From positions 100,819 through 164,818 of the forward strand of contig NZ_LPWA01000024.1 in assembly GCF_001510895.1 (NCBI RefSeq): a stretch of DNA of 64,000 bases. Reading direction: 5' to 3'. Below the pieces are notes generated by a model that saw only the letters and a program-made list of their open reading frames with translations, did no database searches and was not told the DNA's origin. Of the stretch, positions 47,446-58,552 are shown one piece after another. This DNA comes from Mesorhizobium loti (lineage in GTDB: Bacteria > Pseudomonadota > Alphaproteobacteria > Rhizobiales > Rhizobiaceae). Both the position numbers and the translations under genes were made by a program. How positions within the stretch are numbered: position 1 is the first letter of the stretch; every line of letters begins with the position of its first letter.

Positions 47446-48102
47446 TCAGCCGAGCCGCATCGACAGTTCCACGTCATCACCGAACGGGGTCGACATGTAG
47501 CCGCCTGCCGGCGAGTGCACCCGCTCCAGATACTCGGGAGAGAAGTCGGCATTGTCGGCGATGACCAGCGCGCCGGGCTTCAGCCGCCTTTCGACCAGGC
47601 TGAGGATCTCGGGATAGAGCGCCTTGGCGCCGTCGAGCAGCAGAAGGTCTATCCGGTCGGGCAGGTCCCTGCTCAACGTCTCCAGCGCGTCGCCCTCGCG
47701 GATCTCGACCAGGTCGACAAGGCCGCCTTCCGTCAGATTGGCCTTGGCCCGCGTCACCTTCGAGGGCTCGAACTCCGTGGTGATCAGGCGGCCGCCGCCA
47801 TTGTCCCTAAGTGCTGCAGCAAGGTAGAGCGTCGAGATGCCGAAAGAGGTGCCGAACTCGACGACGATGCGCGCGCCGGTGCTACGCGCCAGCATGTAGA
47901 GCAGCGTGCCGGTCTCCGGGGAAACCGCGAGCCAGAGATCCTTCAGGCTGCCGTAGAAATTGAGGTACTCGGTCTTGCTGCCGAGCAGGCGCGCCCGTTC
48001 CTCGCGCGAGTACCGCGCCGCCGCCGGGCTCGTCGCCGCGGCGGCTTCCTTGAACAGGCGGGCGAGCAGGGGCGCGAGCGGGATTCCGGTCAGGGTGGTC
48101 AT
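47446..48102 (-). CDS. Class I SAM-dependent methyltransferase (O-methyltransferase type)
   Basis: 218 residues from the ATG at 48102, which follows GGAGA; an ATG at 48114 is possible. Rossmann methyltransferase motifs: VVEFGTSFGISTLYLAAALRDNG (motif I), LITTEFEPSKVTRAKANL (acidic loop), IDLLLLDGAKALYPEILSLVERRLKPGALVIADNADF (motifs II-III). The catechol/caffeoyl O-methyltransferase-like class usually has DxxxxxY; LDGAKALY fits. Divergent from a TetR gene with an 84-bp intergenic region, suggesting control by that regulator. Confidence 0.8.
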   Translation of the reverse strand: MTTLTGIPLAPLLARLFKEAAAATSPAAARYSREERARLLGSKTEYLNFYGSLKDLWLAVSPETGTLLYMLARSTGARIVVEFGTSFGISTLYLAAALRDNGGGRLITTEFEPSKVTRAKANLTEGGLVDLVEIREGDALETLSRDLPDRIDLLLLDGAKALYPEILSLVERRLKPGALVIADNADFSPEYLERVHSPAGGYMSTPFGDDVELSMRLG

Positions 48103-48186
48103 GGCTGTCTCCAATGCGTTCTTGTGTTGGCTCGAAAAAATACGAATAATCCTTCAGGTTTCCAATTCGCATTCCCGAGCGCCGCC

Positions 48187-48864
48187 ATGATCCAACGCCC
48201 AAGCCCTTCAATTTCCACCCGAAAACAACCCAAACAGGCGCGCGCGACGGAGCTTGTCGCGGCGATTCTGCAGGCGGCTGCTCAGGTTTTGGCGAGCGAA
48301 GGCGCGCAACGTTTCACCACCACGCGCGTCGCCGAGAAGGCCGGCGTCAGCGTCGGCTCGCTCTACCAATATTTCCCCAACAAGGCGGCGCTGCTGTTCC
48401 GGCTGCAGAGCGATGAATGGCGGCAGACGACCGAGCTTTTGTGCGGCATCCTCGATGACGTCGAGAAACCGCCGCTCGACCGGCTACGCATCCTGGTCCA
48501 CGCCTTCACCCGTTCGGAATGCGAGGAGGCCGCGCTGCGTGGTGCGCTGAACGATGCCGCGCCCCTCTATCGCGACGCGCCCGAGGCCCAGGAGGCAAGG
48601 GCCACAGCGAACCGCACTGTCGAGGCCTTCATGAAGGAGACGCTGCCCGAGGCTTCGGATGCCGTTCGTGCTCCGGCCGGCGAGCTGATCATAAAGACGC
48701 TCAGCGCTATGGGGGCCGACTTTTCGGAAAACCCACGCACGCGGGCCGAGATCGAAACCTATTCCGACGCGCTCGCAGACATGTTTTGCGCCTATCTCAG
48801 GAGTCTGGGGCGCCAAGGGGCAGATGGGACGAGGATCATTCCGCCGCCGGCGCCAGCGCCCTGA
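48187..48864 (+). CDS. TetR/AcrR-family transcriptional regulator
   Basis: 225 residues from ATG 48187. N-terminal HTH: KQPKQARATELVAAILQAAAQVLASEGAQRFTTTRVAEKAGVSVGSLYQYFPNKAALLF, the classic TetR signature. The helical ligand domain follows. It stands divergent from the O-methyltransferase gene and probably represses it; a loose inverted repeat (ACGAAT ... ATTCG) lies between them. The 3' end overlaps the sensor kinase gene by 29 bp on the other strand. Confidence 0.88.
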   Translation: MIQRPSPSISTRKQPKQARATELVAAILQAAAQVLASEGAQRFTTTRVAEKAGVSVGSLYQYFPNKAALLFRLQSDEWRQTTELLCGILDDVEKPPLDRLRILVHAFTRSECEEAALRGALNDAAPLYRDAPEAQEARATANRTVEAFMKETLPEASDAVRAPAGELIIKTLSAMGADFSENPRTRAEIETYSDALADMFCAYLRSLGRQGADGTRIIPPPAPAP

Positions 48865-51800
48865 CGCGCGCCATCATCGAACGCAGCACGGCCGGCTTCA
48901 GCGGCTTGTTGACCACCGGAATGTCGAGCTTGCCTGCAGCGGCGCGCACTTCGCTGGAACGGTCGGCGGTGACCAGAACGCAAGGCAGGTCCTGGCCGTA
49001 AGCGGCGCGCAGCCTGGCGATCGCATCGAGCCCGGTACCGCCGTCGAGATGGTAGTCGGCAAGCACGACGTCTGGTCGTCGCGCGCCGAGCCGCAGCAAA
49101 TCGCCCGATCCCGACGCCGTCTGGACGCTGCAGCCCCAGCCCTCGAGCAGCAGCCGCATGCCGTCGAGGATGCGCGCGTCGTTGTCTATGCAGAACACAT
49201 TGAGCCCGGCAAGCGAGGATGCCGGGCGTGTCGGCGCCTTCCCGACCTCGCGCGGCGGCGCCGCGACCGCTGCCACCGGCAGTATGACGGAAAAACGCGT
49301 GCCCTTGCCCGGGTAGGAGAAGATGCGGATTTCAAGCCTCAGCACCCGCGCGATACGGTCGACGATGGAGAGGCCGAGGCCAAGGCCTTCGGCCTCGCGC
49401 ACGCCTTCGTCCAGCCGGGTGAATTCGTGGAAAACCGTGTTCAGCTTGTCGCCGGCAATGCCGATGCCGGTGTCGATCACCTGGATCTCGGCCAGCTCGC
49501 CACGCCGCCTGACACCCACCAGAATGCGGCCCTCGCGTGTGTATTTGATCGCGTTGGAGACAAGGTTCTGGATCAGCCGGCGAAGCAGGTTGCGGTCCGT
49601 CATGACCCCGAGCGACGATGGCATGATTTTCAGGCCAAGCTTCTTTTCGGCGGCGAGCGGGCGAAAATCGTTGCCGATCTGGCCAAGCAGTCCGCCGAGG
49701 CTGAAGGCGGTGTCCTCGGGTTTCAACGCGCCCGCGTCGAGCCGCGAGATGTCGAGCACTGCGCCGAGGATGGTCTCGACCGATTCCAGCGAAGATTCGA
49801 TGTTGGTCGCGGCCTTGCCCGCTGGACCTCTGCCGGCCTTCTCGATCAGCGAGGAGCAATAGAGCCGGGCGGCGTTGAGCGGCTGCAGGATGTCGTGGCC
49901 GGCGGCGGCGAGGAAGCGCGTCTTGCTGAGGTTTGCTTCCTCGGCCAGCATCTGCGCCTGCGCCAGTTCCTCGTTGACGCGGGTGAGCTCGGCGGTGCGG
50001 CTCCTGACCCGCTGCTCCAGCGATTCGTTCGCCCGCTTCAGCGCCAGGTCCTGCTCGACGCGGCCGGAAATGTCGGCATAGGTGGCGACGATGCCGCCGT
50101 CGGGCATCGGGTTGGAGCGCAGCTCCAGGATCCGGCCGCTGGTCTTCAGCTCCATCTGCCAGGGACTGACGAAGCTGGTCAGCCGGTTGAGCATCGTCAC
50201 CCGCTGGTCGGCGGGAATGTCGCCACGCTCGGCGAGGTGGCGCAGGATCTGGTCGAGCGACACACCGACCTGGCCCATCTCGTCCGGCAGGTCGAACAGC
50301 GCGCGGTATTGCCGGTTCCAGCAGATCAGCCGGAAATCCCGGTCGAAGACCGTGATGCCCTGCTCCATCTGGTCGAGTGCGATCTGCAGCAGGTCGCGAT
50401 TGTGCTGCAGTGCCTCGGTGGCGTCGTCGAGCAGCCGGAAGGCATCCTTGGAGTCGCGGTCGTTGCGGCGGAACAGCAGCGACAGGATCAGCCGCGCCGA
50501 GGACGAGCCGACGGCGCTTGCCAGCAATTGCTCCGAGAAGCGGATGACGTCCATGCTGGCCTGTTCCTTGCCATGCAGGGAGACGCTCGCGTTCTTCTCG
50601 AAGGACTGGAAGGAACGCTCGGTGCGCTCGACGCCGAGATAGCGGGAAATCGTGTCCTTGAGGTCGTTGACGGTGACGGCGGTGCGGAAGCGGCGCAGGC
50701 TCGGCATCGGGCTGGCCTCGCGCGGCACGAAGATCGCCGCCTGGATGCGTTCCAGCGGCACGGACGCGCGGGACAGCGATCCCAGCACGAAGAACAGCGT
50801 GTTGATCGACAGGCTCCACAGCACGCCATGGTTCAGCGGCTCGCCGACGGTGCCGAACAGCGCCTGCGGTCTCAGCGCCTCGAAGCCGAACAGGCCGTGG
50901 GCGACGATATCGGTCTCGGGGGTCACGAGCGAGGGAAGCAGCAGCGTATAGCCCCACACCAGAATGCCGGCGACCATGCCGAGCGCGCGCCCCGGCCATT
51001 GGCGCCGCGCCAGATCAGCCCGCCGATCAGCGCCGGCGCGAATTGCGCGATCGCGGCAAACGACATCAGCCCGATTGAGGACAGCCGCGCGCTGTTGGTG
51101 CTCTCGCGATAGTAGAGGAAGGCGATGAACAGCATGATGAAGATCGAGGCGCGGCGCACGTTGAGGATCAGCGTCGACCAGTCCTCGTTCTGCGAAGAGG
51201 TGGTCTTGAGCAGCCGGCGCACGAACAGCGGGATGACGAGGTCGTTGGAGATCATGATCGACAGCGCCACGCTCTCGACGATGACCATGGCGGTCGCCGC
51301 CGACAGGCCGCCGATGAAGGCGGCCATGGCGAGCACGTCGTGGCCGCTGAACAGCGGCAGCGACAGCACATAGAGGTCGCTGCTGGTCTTTGTGCCGACC
51401 AGCGACAGGCCGGCAAAGGCGATCGGCAGCACGAACAGGTTGATCGCCACGAGGTAGAGCGGGAATACCCAGGTCGCGGTGCGCAGTTCGGCCTCGCTGC
51501 GGTTCTCGACGATGGTGACGTAGAACTGGCGCGGCAGCATGAGGATGGCAAAGCCGCTCAAGGTCGTCAGCACCAGCCAGGTGGCCAAGGAGGTGTTGTA
51601 GCCCATGGCCTTGCGCACCTGGGCGTTTCCAGCGAGCGTCGTCAGCATGTCGCCGGGGCCGCCGAAGATCAGGAAAGTCACCATCAGGCCGATGGCGAGG
51701 AAAGCGGCGAGCTTGACCACGGTCTCGACCGCTACCGCCAGCACCAACCCGTCCTGGTGCTCGGTGGCGTCGGCATGGCGCGTGCCGAACAGCACCGCAA

Positions 51801-52320
51801 ACAGGGCCAGCAGCATCGCCACCACCAGCGAGATGTCGCTGACGAACGGATCGAACGAAGGCGGCGATCCGGTATAGTGCTCGATCATCAGGCTGACCGA
51901 GCCGGAGATCGCCTTCAGCTGCAGCGCGATATAGGGCACCGCGCCGATCGTCGCGATCAGCGTGGCGATCGCCGCGACCACGAAACTCTTGCCGTAGCGG
52001 GCGCCGAGAAAGTCGGCGATCGAGGTGATCTTCTCGCTCTTGGCCAGCCGCACGATGCGGTTGAGCAACGGGAAGCCGAACACGAAGACCAGCACCGGGC
52101 CGGTATAGATGCCGAGGAACTCAAGACTGCGCTCGGAGGAGAGCCCGACCGAGCCGAAGAAGGTCCAGGACGTGCAGTAGATGGCGAGGCTGAGCGCGTA
52201 GATGAAGGGCCGCGCCCGGCCGGGCCCGGCTGCCGCCGAGCGCCGGTCGCCGACGCTGGCAATGGCGAAGAGCAGCGTCACATAGGCGATCGCGATGATA
52301 ACGACGAACCAGCCTTGCAC
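48836..52320 (-). CDS. SLC5/SSS-domain hybrid sensor histidine kinase (CrbS-like), frame broken once
   Basis: With one C restored near 50983 (GCGCGC then CTC GGC ATG GTC) this is one 1161-residue protein. Residues 1-470: sodium/solute symporter domain with about 13 membrane segments (YCTSWTFFGSVGLSSERSLEFLGIYTGP). Then a PAS region (MEQGITVFDRDFRLICWNRQYRALF), coiled coil, HisKA (FLAAAGHDILQPLNAARLYCSSL), HATPase (NLVSNAIKYTREG, DTGIGIAGDKLNTVF, GLGLGLSIVDR) and a C-terminal receiver (CIDNDARILDGM, VVLADYHLDGGTG). CrbS proteins sense acetate-related signals and activate acs via CrbR. Confidence 0.9.
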
Positions 52321-52368
52321 GGTTCGAACTTCCTCCCTGACCGGTTCCTCATCCGGTCCGCCCCAAGC

Positions 52369-52466
52369 AATTCCAGGAAAAGTGTGTTGCGGTTTTCCAT
52401 CCGGAATTGCGTAAGAACAAATACTTAGAGCGGTTCAGCGTTTCCATCAAACGCTGAACGCCCTAG
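52369..52466 (+). repeat. Intergenic repeat family C, copy 3
   Basis: AAGCAATTCCAGGAAAAGTG ... GGTTTTCCATCCGGAATTGCG, then AGAGCGGTTCAGCGTTTCC ... AACGCTGAACGCCCT. Same layout as copies 1 and 2. It lies between the kinase promoter side and mscL; the rest of 52321-52656 holds no gene. Confidence 0.85.
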
Positions 52467-52656
52467 ACGCAACCACAGCTTGGAGCCCAAGTCCATCGCG
52501 GCTTTCGGCGCATGTGCCTGACGGGGCAGCGTAAGCACAAACCGGTGGCTTCGCCCTTTTTCCGGTTTTGCAACCGGGGGTTTTTGTTATGGTGGATCAG
52601 GGTCGGCGCCGGAGAGCCGGGGCGGCGGCACGGCCTGTCATGGCAAGGAGGGTCGA

Positions 52657-53079
52657 ATGCTGAAAGAATTCCAGGAATTCATTTCCAAGGGCAATGTGAT
52701 GGACTTGGCCGTCGGTGTCATCATCGGCGCTGCCTTCGGCAAGATCGTCGATTCGCTGGTCAACGACATCATCATGCCGATTGTCGGGGCGATCTTCGGC
52801 GGGCTGGACTTCAACAACTACTTCTTTGGGCTGTCCTCGAACGTCCATTCGGCGGCGCTAGCCGATGCCAAGAAAGAGGGCGCCGTTTTCGCTTATGGCA
52901 GCTTCATCACCGTGGTGCTGAATTTCCTGATCCTTGCCTTCATCATCTTCCTGATGGTCAAGGCGGTGAACAATCTGCGCAAGCGGCTGGAGCGCGAGAA
53001 GCCTGCTGCCGCCGCCGCGCCGCCGCCAGCGGATGTCCAACTGCTGACCGAAATCCGCGACCTGCTCGCCAAGAAGTAA
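52657..53079 (+). CDS. mscL: Large-conductance mechanosensitive channel MscL
   Basis: 140 residues, normal length. N-terminal [49 protein letters not shown] is the pore helix signature; a periplasmic loop ([16 protein letters not shown]) and second membrane segment ([18 protein letters not shown]) follow, with a cytosolic helix at the end. It opens under membrane tension and releases solutes in hypo-osmotic shock. A strong terminator follows. Confidence 0.96.
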   Translation: MLKEFQEFISKGNVMDLAVGVIIGAAFGKIVDSLVNDIIMPIVGAIFGGLDFNNYFFGLSSNVHSAALADAKKEGAVFAYGSFITVVLNFLILAFIIFLMVKAVNNLRKRLEREKPAAAAAPPPADVQLLTEIRDLLAKK

Positions 53080-53102
53080 GCTCGCGACAGATAGGCTGGA
53101 CC

Positions 53103-53132
53103 AAAACCCCGGGCGTTCACGGCCGGGGTTTT
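53103..53132 (+). terminator. Intrinsic terminator after mscL
   Basis: AAAACCCCGG (53103-53112), ten-base loop, CCGGGGTTTT (53123-53132). It lies 24 bp after the mscL stop, with T residues in the 3' arm. Confidence 0.85.
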
Positions 53133-53166
53133 CTGTTTGCGGCTGTCGTAAAAGACGTTAGCAGTC

Positions 53167-54357
53167 ATGGAAAACCGGACGGATTCTTGCATGACCCTGA
53201 TCCAGACCTTGCGCGCGGAAGCCCGCGCCGCGCCCGAAAGCGGCATTGTCGCCGTCGTCAAACACGGTCGTTTGCGTGAGGGCCTGATCCCGCTCTGGGC
53301 CGGCGAGGGCGACTTGCCGACGCCTGCCTTCATCAGCGATGCCGCCGCCCGCGGGCTCGCCAATGGCGAGACCTTCTACACCTGGCAGAAGGGCATTCCG
53401 GACCTCAGACAGGCGCTCGCCCGCTATTACGCCAGGCATTTCGGCAAGCATTTCGCCGAGGAAGAGTTCATCGTCACCGCCTCAGGCATGCACGCCATCC
53501 AGTTGGCCATCGACGCCATCGCCGGCAGCGGCGACGAGGTGATCTACCTGTCGCCGGCCTGGCCGAATTTCGCCGCCGCCGCCGGGGTCGCCGGCGCCGT
53601 CCCGGTTGCGGTCACGCTCGACCAGTCCGGCAATGGCTGGTCCTGCGATGTCGACAAGATCGCCTCTGCCGTCACTCCGCGCACGAAAGCGCTGTTCATC
53701 AACACGCCGTCAAACCCGACCGGCTGGACTGCAGACCACCAAACACTGCGGGCGATCCTCGATCTTGCCCGCGCGAAGAACCTTTGGATCATCGCGGACG
53801 AAATCTATGCGCTGTTCCACTATAGCCATGGCCGTGCGCCGTCCTTCCTCGACATCGCCACGGACGAAGACCGCATCCTGTTCGTCAACAGCTTCTCCAA
53901 GAACTGGGCGATGACCGGCTGGCGCGTCGGCTGGATCAAGACCCATCCCGCCCTGCAGCAGGTGTTCGAGAATCTGATCCAGTATTCGACCTCCGGCGTC
54001 GCGCAGTTCATGCAGCGCGGCGCCGTCGCCGCCCTCGACGAGGGCGACGGCTTCATCGAGAGCCAAGTCGAGCGCGCACGCGCCGCGCGCGACTTGGTCT
54101 GCGATGTCTTGGGTACCACCGGCAAGGCGCGCTTCACCGTGCCGCAAGGCGCCTTCTACCTGTTCTTCACCGTCGACGGCATCACCGATTCCCGCACTGC
54201 CGCCTTCGACATCGTCGACAACGCCAATGTCGGCCTGGCGCCCGGAACGGCCTTTGGCCCCGGCGGCGAGGCCTTCCTCAGGCTATGCTTCCACCGCCGC
54301 CTCGATCAGCTCGAGGAAGCGGCGCATCGCCTGGCGAAATGGATGAAGACGGTGTGA
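53167..54357 (+). CDS. Pyridoxal-phosphate aminotransferase, class I/II
   Basis: 396 residues from ATG 53167; an ATG at 53191 is possible, and neither has a strong ribosome site. Aspartate-aminotransferase fold: YTWQKGIPDLRQALARYY, FINTPSNPTGWTADHQTL (PLP Asn), IIADEIYALFHYSHG (Asp and Tyr), VNSFSKNWAMTGWRVGWI (Schiff-base Lys) and FLRLCFHRRL (carboxylate Arg). The amino-acid substrate is unknown. Convergent with hemA. Confidence 0.88.
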   Translation: MENRTDSCMTLIQTLRAEARAAPESGIVAVVKHGRLREGLIPLWAGEGDLPTPAFISDAAARGLANGETFYTWQKGIPDLRQALARYYARHFGKHFAEEEFIVTASGMHAIQLAIDAIAGSGDEVIYLSPAWPNFAAAAGVAGAVPVAVTLDQSGNGWSCDVDKIASAVTPRTKALFINTPSNPTGWTADHQTLRAILDLARAKNLWIIADEIYALFHYSHGRAPSFLDIATDEDRILFVNSFSKNWAMTGWRVGWIKTHPALQQVFENLIQYSTSGVAQFMQRGAVAALDEGDGFIESQVERARAARDLVCDVLGTTGKARFTVPQGAFYLFFTVDGITDSRTAAFDIVDNANVGLAPGTAFGPGGEAFLRLCFHRRLDQLEEAAHRLAKWMKTV

Positions 54358-54366
54358 CAGGCGGCT

Positions 54367-55644
54367 TCAACCGCCCGATTTCGGCACCAGCAGCGGAATG
54401 ATCCGATCGCTCTTGGCGACGACCGGGCGTCCGGAGGCGGCATAGGGGATGCCGAGAGCATCCCAGGTCTCGACCAGCGCGTCCTGCAATTCGGCGATCA
54501 GCGCGTCCGAATGGAACGGCGTCGGCGTGATGCGCAGCCGCTCGGTGCCGCGCGGCACGGTGGGATAGTTGATCGGCTGGATGTAGATGCCGTGGACGCC
54601 GAGCAGGCGGTCGCTGGCCATCTTGCAGAGCTCCGGATCGCCGACCAGCACCGGCACGATATGGGTGGACGATTCCATCACCGGCAGGCCGGCGGCGCTA
54701 AGAACTTGCTTGGTGCGTGCCGCTTGGCGCTGCTGCGCGTCGCGCTCGGCCTGCGAGCGCTTGAGATGCCTGATCGAGGTGGTGGCGGCGGCCGCGATCG
54801 CCGGCGGCAGCGCGGTGGTGAAGATGAAGCCCGGTGCATAGGAGCGCACGGCGTCGATCACGGCGCTCGTGCCGGTGATGTAGCCGCCGAGCGTCCCGAA
54901 CGCTTTTGCAAGCGTGCCTTCGATGATGTCGATGCGGTCGGCCAGCCCTTCGCGCTCGGTGATGCCGCCGCCGCGCGGTCCGTACATGCCCACGGCATGC
55001 ACCTCGTCGATATAGGTCATGGCGTTGTGGCGCTCGGCGAGCTCGACGATCTGCTTGATCGGCGCGATGTCGCCGTCCATCGAATAGACGCTTTCGAACA
55101 CGATCAGCTTGGCGCGCTCGCGGCCGGCGGCCTGCAAAAGGCTTTCCAGATGCGCGACGTCGTTGTGGCGGAAGATCTTCTTTTCGGCGCCCGAGCGGCG
55201 CACGCCCTCAATCATCGAGGCGTGGTTCAGCTCGTCCGAGATGATCAGGCAATTGGGCAGCAGCTTTGCGATGGTCGAGATCGAAGCCTCGTTGGACACG
55301 AAGCCTGAGGTAAAGACCAGGGCTGCTTCCTTGTCGTGCAGGTCGGCAAGCTCATGCTCGAGCACGACCAGCGGGTTGGACGTGCCGGAAATGTTGCGGG
55401 TGCCGCCGGCGCCCGAACCCATCTTGCCGGCCGCGGTCTGAAACGCAGCGATGACGTCCGGGTTCTGGCCCATGCCGAGATAATCGTTGGAGCACCAGAC
55501 GGTGATTTCCTGGGCGCGGCCGTTAGAGCGCCAGATGGCGCGCGGGAACTTGCCCACTATGCGCTCGAGGTCGGCGAAAACGCGGTAGCGCCGCTCGGCA
55601 TGGAGCTGGTCGATCGCGTCTTCGAAGAACCGCTGGTAATTCAT
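54367..55644 (-). CDS. hemA: 5-aminolevulinate synthase
   Basis: 425 residues from ATG 55644 ([28 protein letters not shown]). Alpha-oxoamine synthase motifs: [69 protein letters not shown] (PLP Asp), [15 protein letters not shown] (Schiff-base Lys). It condenses glycine and succinyl-CoA, the first step of haem synthesis by the Shemin pathway, diagnostic for alphaproteobacteria. The family D repeat lies in its upstream region. Confidence 0.96.
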   Translation of the reverse strand: MNYQRFFEDAIDQLHAERRYRVFADLERIVGKFPRAIWRSNGRAQEITVWCSNDYLGMGQNPDVIAAFQTAAGKMGSGAGGTRNISGTSNPLVVLEHELADLHDKEAALVFTSGFVSNEASISTIAKLLPNCLIISDELNHASMIEGVRRSGAEKKIFRHNDVAHLESLLQAAGRERAKLIVFESVYSMDGDIAPIKQIVELAERHNAMTYIDEVHAVGMYGPRGGGITEREGLADRIDIIEGTLAKAFGTLGGYITGTSAVIDAVRSYAPGFIFTTALPPAIAAAATTSIRHLKRSQAERDAQQRQAARTKQVLSAAGLPVMESSTHIVPVLVGDPELCKMASDRLLGVHGIYIQPINYPTVPRGTERLRITPTPFHSDALIAELQDALVETWDALGIPYAASGRPVVAKSDRIIPLLVPKSGG

Positions 55645-55846
55645 GTCGACTTCCCAATTTTGCGGCGGATCATAGTCATTGGCCCTATGCACGTCCACCG
55701 CGCCTCACCGGTCAAAATGCCACGCCCCGGGCCTGTTCCTAACGATGCCGGATCGTGGCCTATTTCAGGGGATGTGAACCAGGTTTGTTTCGATACGATG
55801 CCTCAGGCAGGAGGAACTGTTAGAGACTTAACATTTAGGGCGGCTA

Positions 55847-55946
55847 ATGCATGTAGGCCAAAAGTGCATAGCGGTTTTGGGAGAACGACATGCATCGAAA
55901 AACGCAAAGCGCGTCGCTTGAATTCGTTTCGACGCGGCGCGCTTTA
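55847..55946. repeat. Intergenic repeat family D, copy 1
   Basis: GCATGTAGGCCAAAAGTGCA ... GGTTTTGGGAGAACGACATGC forms the first hairpin; AAAGCGCGTCGCTTGAATTC and GACGCGGCGCGCTTT form the second. It lies between the divergent hemA and galE; the rest of 55645-56020 has no gene. Confidence 0.8.
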
Positions 55947-56020
55947 ACAGGCTTTGCGGCGGGGTTTCCAGCACGGTGGCTGTTGAGACAGTTTCCGATA
56001 AATCTTGATCAGCGAGGTAG

Positions 56021-57018
56021 ATGATGACGGTTTTGGTGACAGGCGGTGCCGGTTATATCGGCAGCCACATGGTCTGGGAGCTTCTCGACGCCGGTGAAAG
56101 CGTCGTCGTGCTCGACCGGCTTTCCACCGGCTTCGAATGGGCAGTGGCGCCCGAGGCCAAGCTCGTCGTCGGCGACGTCGCCGACCGTGATCTGGTCGGC
56201 CAGATCATCCGGGATAACAAAGTTGACGCTATCATCCACTTTGCCGGCTCGATCGTGGTGCCGGAATCGGTCGCGACCCGCTCGGCTATTACGAGAACAA
56301 TACCTGCAAGACGCGCACGCTGATCGAAACCGCCGTGCGCGAGGGCGTGCCACATTTCATCTTTTCCTCCACTGCTGCCGTCTATGGCGGCGCCGGACTG
56401 GAGCCGGTGCGCGAGGACGCGCGCCTGGCGCCGGAATCGCCCTACGGCCTCTCCAAGCTGATGAGCGAGTGGATGCTACGCGATGCGGCCATCGCGCACG
56501 ACATCCGCTACACGGCGCTGCGCTATTTCAACGTCGCCGGCGCCGATCCCAAGGGCCGTACCGGACAGTCGACGCCCGGCGCCACGCATCTGATCAAGGT
56601 CGCCTGCGAGACCGCGCTCGGCAAGCGGCCGTTCATGCAGGTCTTCGGCAAGGACTATCCGACGCCGGACGGCACTTGCATCCGCGATTATATCCATGTC
56701 AGCGATCTGGCGGCGGCGCACCGGCTGGCGCTGCAGCGGCTGCGCGAGGGCGGCGCCAGCCTCGTCGCCAATTGCGGCTACAGCCACGGCTATTCTGTGC
56801 TCGAGGTGATCGACAGCGTGCGCCGCGCCTTCGGCCATGATTTCGACGTCCGCATGGGCGACCGCCGCCCGGGCGACGCCGCCGCCGTGGTCGCCAATTC
56901 CGACCTTGCCCGCAAGGAGTTCGGCTGGACGCCGCAGCGCGACGATCTCGACCAGATCGTCAAGGACGCGCTGGCCTGGGAGCGCATCCTGACCGGCAAG
57001 AACTCAGCCCGGAGCTAA
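56021..57018 (+). CDS. galE: UDP-glucose 4-epimerase, frame broken once
   Basis: SDR-type epimerase: VLVTGGAGYIGSHMVWELLDAGESVVVLDRLSTG (NAD site), IIHFAGSIVVPESVA, then after the break FIFSSTAAVYGG, SPYGLSKLMSEWML (Y-x-x-x-K) and YFNVAGADPKG. The frame breaks near 56274; adding one C (GCC GAC CCG CTC GGC TAT TAC) restores a 332-residue enzyme. It interconverts UDP-glucose and UDP-galactose for exopolysaccharide and LPS. Confidence 0.92.
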
Positions 57019-57085
57019 AGCATGTCTCCCGAAAGTGGGAGCCGGTTTCGGGACAAAGACATGCGTGAAATCAAAGACCTAAAGC
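57018..57085. repeat. Intergenic repeat family D, copy 2
   Basis: GCATGTCTCCCGAAAGTGGG ... GGTTTCGGGACAAAGACATGC folds into a hairpin with a second part AAAGACCTAAAGCGC. It starts right at the galE stop and could end galE transcripts. Confidence 0.8.
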
Positions 57086-57234
57086 GCACTGAGCGAATCT
57101 GGAGGATCGCGGCGCGCTTTAGGCACAGCAAGCTGTTGGGCCAAGGGCTCGTAGGGCGTGTCGCGACGCGCTATTGAGGGTCTTGAAGCGGTGCGCATAG
57201 GCGCGCCGCCGGATTCGATCCTGAAGGGGGCGGC

Positions 57235-58485
57235 ATGAAGGTTCTGGTGCTCGGGGCCGGCGTCGTTGGCACGGCGGCCGCTTACTATCTGGCGAGCGAT
57301 GGCCATGAGGTGACGGTCATAGAGCGCCATGAAGCGGCGGCGCGGGGCACCAGCCAGTCCAATGCCGGCCTGGTCTCGCCGGGCGACGCTACGGCCTGGG
57401 CCTCGCCGGCGGCGCTGAAAACCTTCCTGCGCGGGCTCTGGAACCATGATCTCGGCATCAAGGTCAGGGTGCGCCTTGATCCCTATTTTTACGCCTGGAG
57501 CCTGCGCTTCCTGCGCGAATGCACGGTGGCGCGGCTGCGCGCCAATACCGACGTCAAGCTCAGGCTCGCGCTCTATTCGCGCGACTGCATCAACGCGCTG
57601 TCGGACGCGACCGGCATCCATTACGACGAGCGCAAGAAAGGCATCCTCTATTTCTTCCGCTCGCAGAAAAGCCTCGACACCGGCACCGACAATTACCGCT
57701 ATCTCGGAGAGCACGGCCTGCCGATCGAGATCGTCGGCCGCGACCGGCTGGTGGAGCTGGAGCCGGGGCTCGCCGGCGTGAAGGACAAGATCGCCGGCGG
57801 CATCTATTCGCCGATCGACCAGACCGGCGATTCCAAGCAGTTCGTCGACAAGCTCGCTGCCTGTGCTGCCGAAAAGCTCGGCGTCAAATTCCTGTTCGGC
57901 ACGACGGTCGAGGGCCTCGACATCGAGGGCGATCACGTGCGCGCGGTGATGACCTCGGCCGGTCCGGTGACGAGCGATGCCGTCGTCATCTCGATGGGAC
58001 CGGAAAGCGGACTGCTCGGCCGCCGTTACGGCATCGACCTGCCGGTCTATCCGGTGAAGGGCTACACCGCGACCATTCCGCTCGAGCACGAGAGCAAGGG
58101 GCCGACCATGGGCGGCGCCGATGAAGATCGCCTGATCGGCTACTCCAGGCTGGGCAACCGGCTGCGGATGTCCTCGACGGCCGAATTCACCGGCTTCGAC
58201 CGCACGTTCAAGCCGCGCGATTTCAGAACCATCCTGGAAACCGGCAAGGACTTGTTCCCGGGAGCCTTCGACGAGAAGAAGGCTGTGCTGTGGGCCGGCC
58301 TCAGGCCCATGATGCCCAGCTCGGTGCCTATCTTCGGTCAGGCGAAATACCGCAATCTTTATCTCGATACCGGCCACGGCCATCTCGGCTGGACCATGGC
58401 CTGCGGCTCCGGCAAATTCCTGGCCGACCTCATCGCCGGCCGCAAACCGGAGATCGATCCGCAGGGGTTGCTTTACGGGAATTAG
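57235..58485 (+). CDS. dadA: D-amino acid dehydrogenase small subunit
   Basis: 416 residues, full length for DadA. N-terminal FAD-binding Rossmann: KVLVLGAGVVGTAAAYYLASDGHEVTVIERHEAAARGTSQSNAGLVSPG. C-terminal part TGHGHLGWTMACGSGKFLADLIAGRKPEID, the DAO-fold signature. It oxidises D-amino acids to keto acids and passes electrons to the membrane. GGGGG precedes the ATG. No alanine racemase gene is beside it. Confidence 0.93.
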   Translation: MKVLVLGAGVVGTAAAYYLASDGHEVTVIERHEAAARGTSQSNAGLVSPGDATAWASPAALKTFLRGLWNHDLGIKVRVRLDPYFYAWSLRFLRECTVARLRANTDVKLRLALYSRDCINALSDATGIHYDERKKGILYFFRSQKSLDTGTDNYRYLGEHGLPIEIVGRDRLVELEPGLAGVKDKIAGGIYSPIDQTGDSKQFVDKLAACAAEKLGVKFLFGTTVEGLDIEGDHVRAVMTSAGPVTSDAVVISMGPESGLLGRRYGIDLPVYPVKGYTATIPLEHESKGPTMGGADEDRLIGYSRLGNRLRMSSTAEFTGFDRTFKPRDFRTILETGKDLFPGAFDEKKAVLWAGLRPMMPSSVPIFGQAKYRNLYLDTGHGHLGWTMACGSGKFLADLIAGRKPEIDPQGLLYGN

Positions 58486-58552
58486 AGGCAATCACTCGAA
58501 GCAGTGATAACTTGCGGCGTATTTTGGCGAGTGCCCAATTGTCGACGCTGGC

